Below are positions 1-5,716 of a stretch of DNA of 5,716 bases, piece after piece. This stretch comes from an uncultured Opitutaceae bacterium. Its GTDB lineage: Bacteria; Verrucomicrobiota; Verrucomicrobiia; Opitutales; Opitutaceae. The stretch's first letter is position 1. Each line of letters begins with the position of its first letter. The stretch lies in the NCBI GenBank assembly GCA_937902865.1, contig CALFNJ010000358.1, positions 1-5,716 of the forward strand. The letters are read 5' to 3'. The notes under the pieces are model-generated. The model was given only the letters and a program-made list of their open reading frames with translations. It did not search any database and was not told where the DNA came from. The translations under genes were made by a program, and so were the position numbers.

Positions 1-90
1 AAGGTCTGGGCTGACGTCCCGCAGCATGAAGACTGTGACGGCAATCGTGATCACCCAACCCGCCATCAACAGCAGCTTTGATCGATCCAT
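1..90 (-). CDS. Membrane protein, N-terminal 30 residues only
   Basis: From ATG 90-88 the frame stays open to the left edge and gives 30 residues beginning MDRSKLLLMAGWV. A short charged start is followed by a hydrophobic stretch (about residues 6-23, LLLMAGWVITIAVTVFML) and then RDVSPDL. This is a plausible membrane helix with a positively charged N-terminus. The GGGGGA ribosome site seven bases upstream supports it. The W-x-x-T-x(5)-F-M-L pattern recalls small DoxX-like membrane proteins, but thirty residues are too few to name a family. It has its own spacer of about 266 bp from the P-loop gene, so it probably has a separate promoter. The gene continues outside the window. Confidence 0.62.
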   Translation of the reverse strand, partial: MDRSKLLLMAGWVITIAVTVFMLRDVSPDL

Positions 91-97
91 CGACGGT

Positions 98-103
98 TCC
101 CCC
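98..103 (-). promoter_or_regulatory. Ribosome binding site for the gene at 1-90
   Basis: On the minus strand GGGGGA (103-98) lies 7 bases before ATG 90-88. This is a good Shine-Dalgarno position and supports that start. Confidence 0.65.
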
Positions 104-134
104 AATTTCGTCGCTCCGGCTTGTCCGATCGGCA

Positions 135-166
135 GGCGCCGCGAGCTTGTCTAGCTTAGCGGTGCC
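135..166. repeat. Imperfect inverted repeat upstream of the membrane-protein gene
   Basis: Arms GGCGCCGC (135-142) and GCGGTGCC (159-166) form an 8-bp stem with one mismatch (G:T or A:C, depending on the strand) around a 16-base loop that is less GC-rich than its surroundings. It lies 45 bases upstream of the start codon at 90. It could be in the 5' leader or an operator-like site. No convincing -35/-10 pair was found in 104-300 on the minus strand. Confidence 0.3.
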
Positions 167-214
167 GCGTCGTCTTTCTACCCGTCGCCAAGCTTTCTCC
201 CCAACCCGCCGTCA

Positions 215-252
215 TCCCGGATGGAGCGCCCGTGAGGGCGCGCAGATCGGGA
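215..252. repeat. Nested inverted repeat in the spacer
   Basis: The inner hairpin GCGCCC / GGGCGC (226-231 and 236-241) has a 4-base loop (GTGA on the plus strand). An outer TCCCG / CGGGA pair (215-219 and 248-252) could extend it. It sits 12 bases from the stem-loop at 264-288, and together they form a palindrome cluster between the operon end and the next gene. No T-run accompanies it. Confidence 0.4.
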
Positions 253-263
253 ACCCGCCTCCA

Positions 264-288
264 CGACGGTGACGATCCGTGACCGTCG
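264..288. repeat. Stem-loop downstream of the P-loop gene
   Basis: Arms CGACGGT (264-270) and ACCGTCG (282-288) pair perfectly. After a G-G mismatch, an inner ACG/CGT stem closes a 3-base loop. On the minus strand it lies about 70 bases past the P-loop gene stop. There is no T-tract after it, so a role as transcript end or stabiliser is only possible. Confidence 0.4.
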
Positions 289-342
289 GCGCAACGGCGG
301 CTAAGGCGCGGCAGGTCGGCGCCGAATTTGTCGGTTGGGGCG

Positions 343-366
343 GCTGCCCAGCTGCCTCAGGGCAGC
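343..366. repeat. Inverted repeat over the stop codon of the P-loop gene
   Basis: Arms GCTGCCC (343-349) and GGGCAGC (360-366) are perfect 7-bp complements with a 10-base loop that contains the TGA stop (357-359). A few further pairs are possible beyond the arms with a bulge. No run of U follows on the minus strand, so this is not a standard intrinsic terminator. It could be chance in such GC-rich DNA. Confidence 0.35.
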
Positions 367-902
367 GCCGCAGGCTCGTTCCGCCCCACCCGCCGACCAC
401 GGGCCGTCGCCGCGAATTCGCCCCGTAGCAAGGCAAGAAACCAGGGGCCGCGCCGTGCGCAGGTCGCAGTCAGGGCGGCCTCCACGTTTTCCTGGCGCAG
501 GTGAATCAGCACCGGCTCGAGCGGGGCGATCAGTTCCAGCGTGCGGTCGAAGTGCGCGACGATTTCCGCGCGCGGTAGATCCGCCAGCAACTGGGCGCCC
601 ACGGTCGCCTGGAACAACGTGCCCTCGAGCAGCGTGATGCCGCGACCGGCGTCGAGCTGCGGCGCGAGTTTCGCCCAGCCGGCGTGGGCCTGCGCGAAGA
701 TCTGGCGCGCCTCCGCCCCGCCGGCCTGCTGCGCGGCGCGGGCCTGGTCGAAGCCGATCACGGGATGATTGAGCTCGTGCTCGAACCACCAGCGCGCCTC
801 GTGGCCGAGCGAATCGAGATGCAGCCAGAGCTGCTGCGTCGTGGTGGTCTTGCCCGAACCGGGCAGGCCGTCGCACAGGATGAGTCGCGGCAGCGGCTTC
901 AC
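357..902 (-). CDS. P-loop NTPase, small kinase-like protein
   Basis: The predicted protein has 181 residues. It opens with KPLPRLILCDGLPGSGKTTTT: a first beta strand followed by a canonical Walker A, GLPGSGKT (12-19). GITLLEG at 88-94 is a possible Walker B-like strand of the kind seen in thymidylate-kinase-like P-loop proteins, and LIHLRQENVEAALTATCARRG (132-152) fits the later strand and helix of such nucleotide or small-molecule kinases. The start chosen is GTG at 902-900, just before the conserved strand; no in-frame ATG lies near, and reading further upstream runs into the PKS in another frame. It starts two bases after the PKS stop with no clear Shine-Dalgarno, so translation is probably coupled to the PKS. 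Substrate unknown. Proteins of this look are often longer (recalled as about 250-300 residues), and the tail after residue 160 is low-complexity and Arg-rich, so C-terminal truncation is possible. Confidence 0.82.
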   Translation of the reverse strand: MKPLPRLILCDGLPGSGKTTTTQQLWLHLDSLGHEARWWFEHELNHPVIGFDQARAAQQAGGAEARQIFAQAHAGWAKLAPQLDAGRGITLLEGTLFQATVGAQLLADLPRAEIVAHFDRTLELIAPLEPVLIHLRQENVEAALTATCARRGPWFLALLRGEFAATARGRRVGRNEPAALP

Positions 903-904
903 GG

Positions 905-5716
<4,812 letters not shown>

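Noticed and set aside
78..272. Plus-strand open frame of 64 codons at the left end
   Set aside because: Ser/Arg-rich, no ribosome site noted, overlaps the better-supported minus-strand start at 90 and the hairpin cluster.
215..366. Intrinsic terminator after the P-loop gene
   Set aside because: Stems exist but none is followed by a U-run on the minus strand; kept only as inverted repeats.
301..876. Alternative minus-strand frame over the P-loop gene
   Set aside because: Arg/Pro-rich without motifs, while the competing frame has a Walker A and ordinary strand and helix patterning.

Overview
The window is high-GC DNA (about two thirds G+C, judged by eye). All recognisable genes lie on the minus strand, so the biological order runs from right to left. 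Almost everything from 905 to 5716 is one multidomain polyketide synthase (PKS) gene, cut at its 5' end by the window edge. Two nucleotides after its stop, a small P-loop (kinase-like) gene starts at 902 and ends at 357. A gene-free spacer of about 270 bp with several inverted repeats follows. At the far left (1-90) is the start of another minus-strand gene whose product begins with a membrane helix.

The visible PKS (1603 residues) reads: C-terminal end of a fatty-acyl-AMP ligase (FAAL) - acyl carrier protein (ACP1) - ketosynthase (KS) - acyltransferase remnant (AT) - ketoreductase (KR) - ACP2 - Ala/Pro linker - short charged C-terminal helix. The likely scheme is that the FAAL adenylates a fatty acid and loads it on ACP1, the KS condenses it with an extender unit on ACP2, and the KR reduces the product to a 3-hydroxyacyl thioester. 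No thioesterase, reductase or sulfotransferase-thioesterase release domain is present, so the chain must leave through another protein.

The main oddity is the AT. It is recognisable by its edges and fold motifs, but it has lost the GQGSQ motif, has GAGIG in place of GHSxG (no nucleophilic Ser), and lacks roughly 80-90 residues that normally carry the catalytic His. The KS, KR and both ACPs look intact. This suggests a module fed by an AT in trans, or one that has lost extension.

A second oddity is two different composite palindromic sequences (about 3437-3495 and 2671-2719). They sit inside the PKS reading frame at points where family alignment from memory suggests 18-20 extra residues: one within the dead AT, one in the AT-KR linker. 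They look like dispersed palindromic repeats that landed in frame in tolerant regions.

Taxon: gene content does not fix it. FAAL-PKS genes occur in Cyanobacteria, Myxococcota, Actinomycetota, Verrucomicrobiota and others. The palindromes resemble dispersed repeats I associate with Verrucomicrobiota (Opitutaceae-like) and Planctomycetota genomes. That is a recollection, not a search result.
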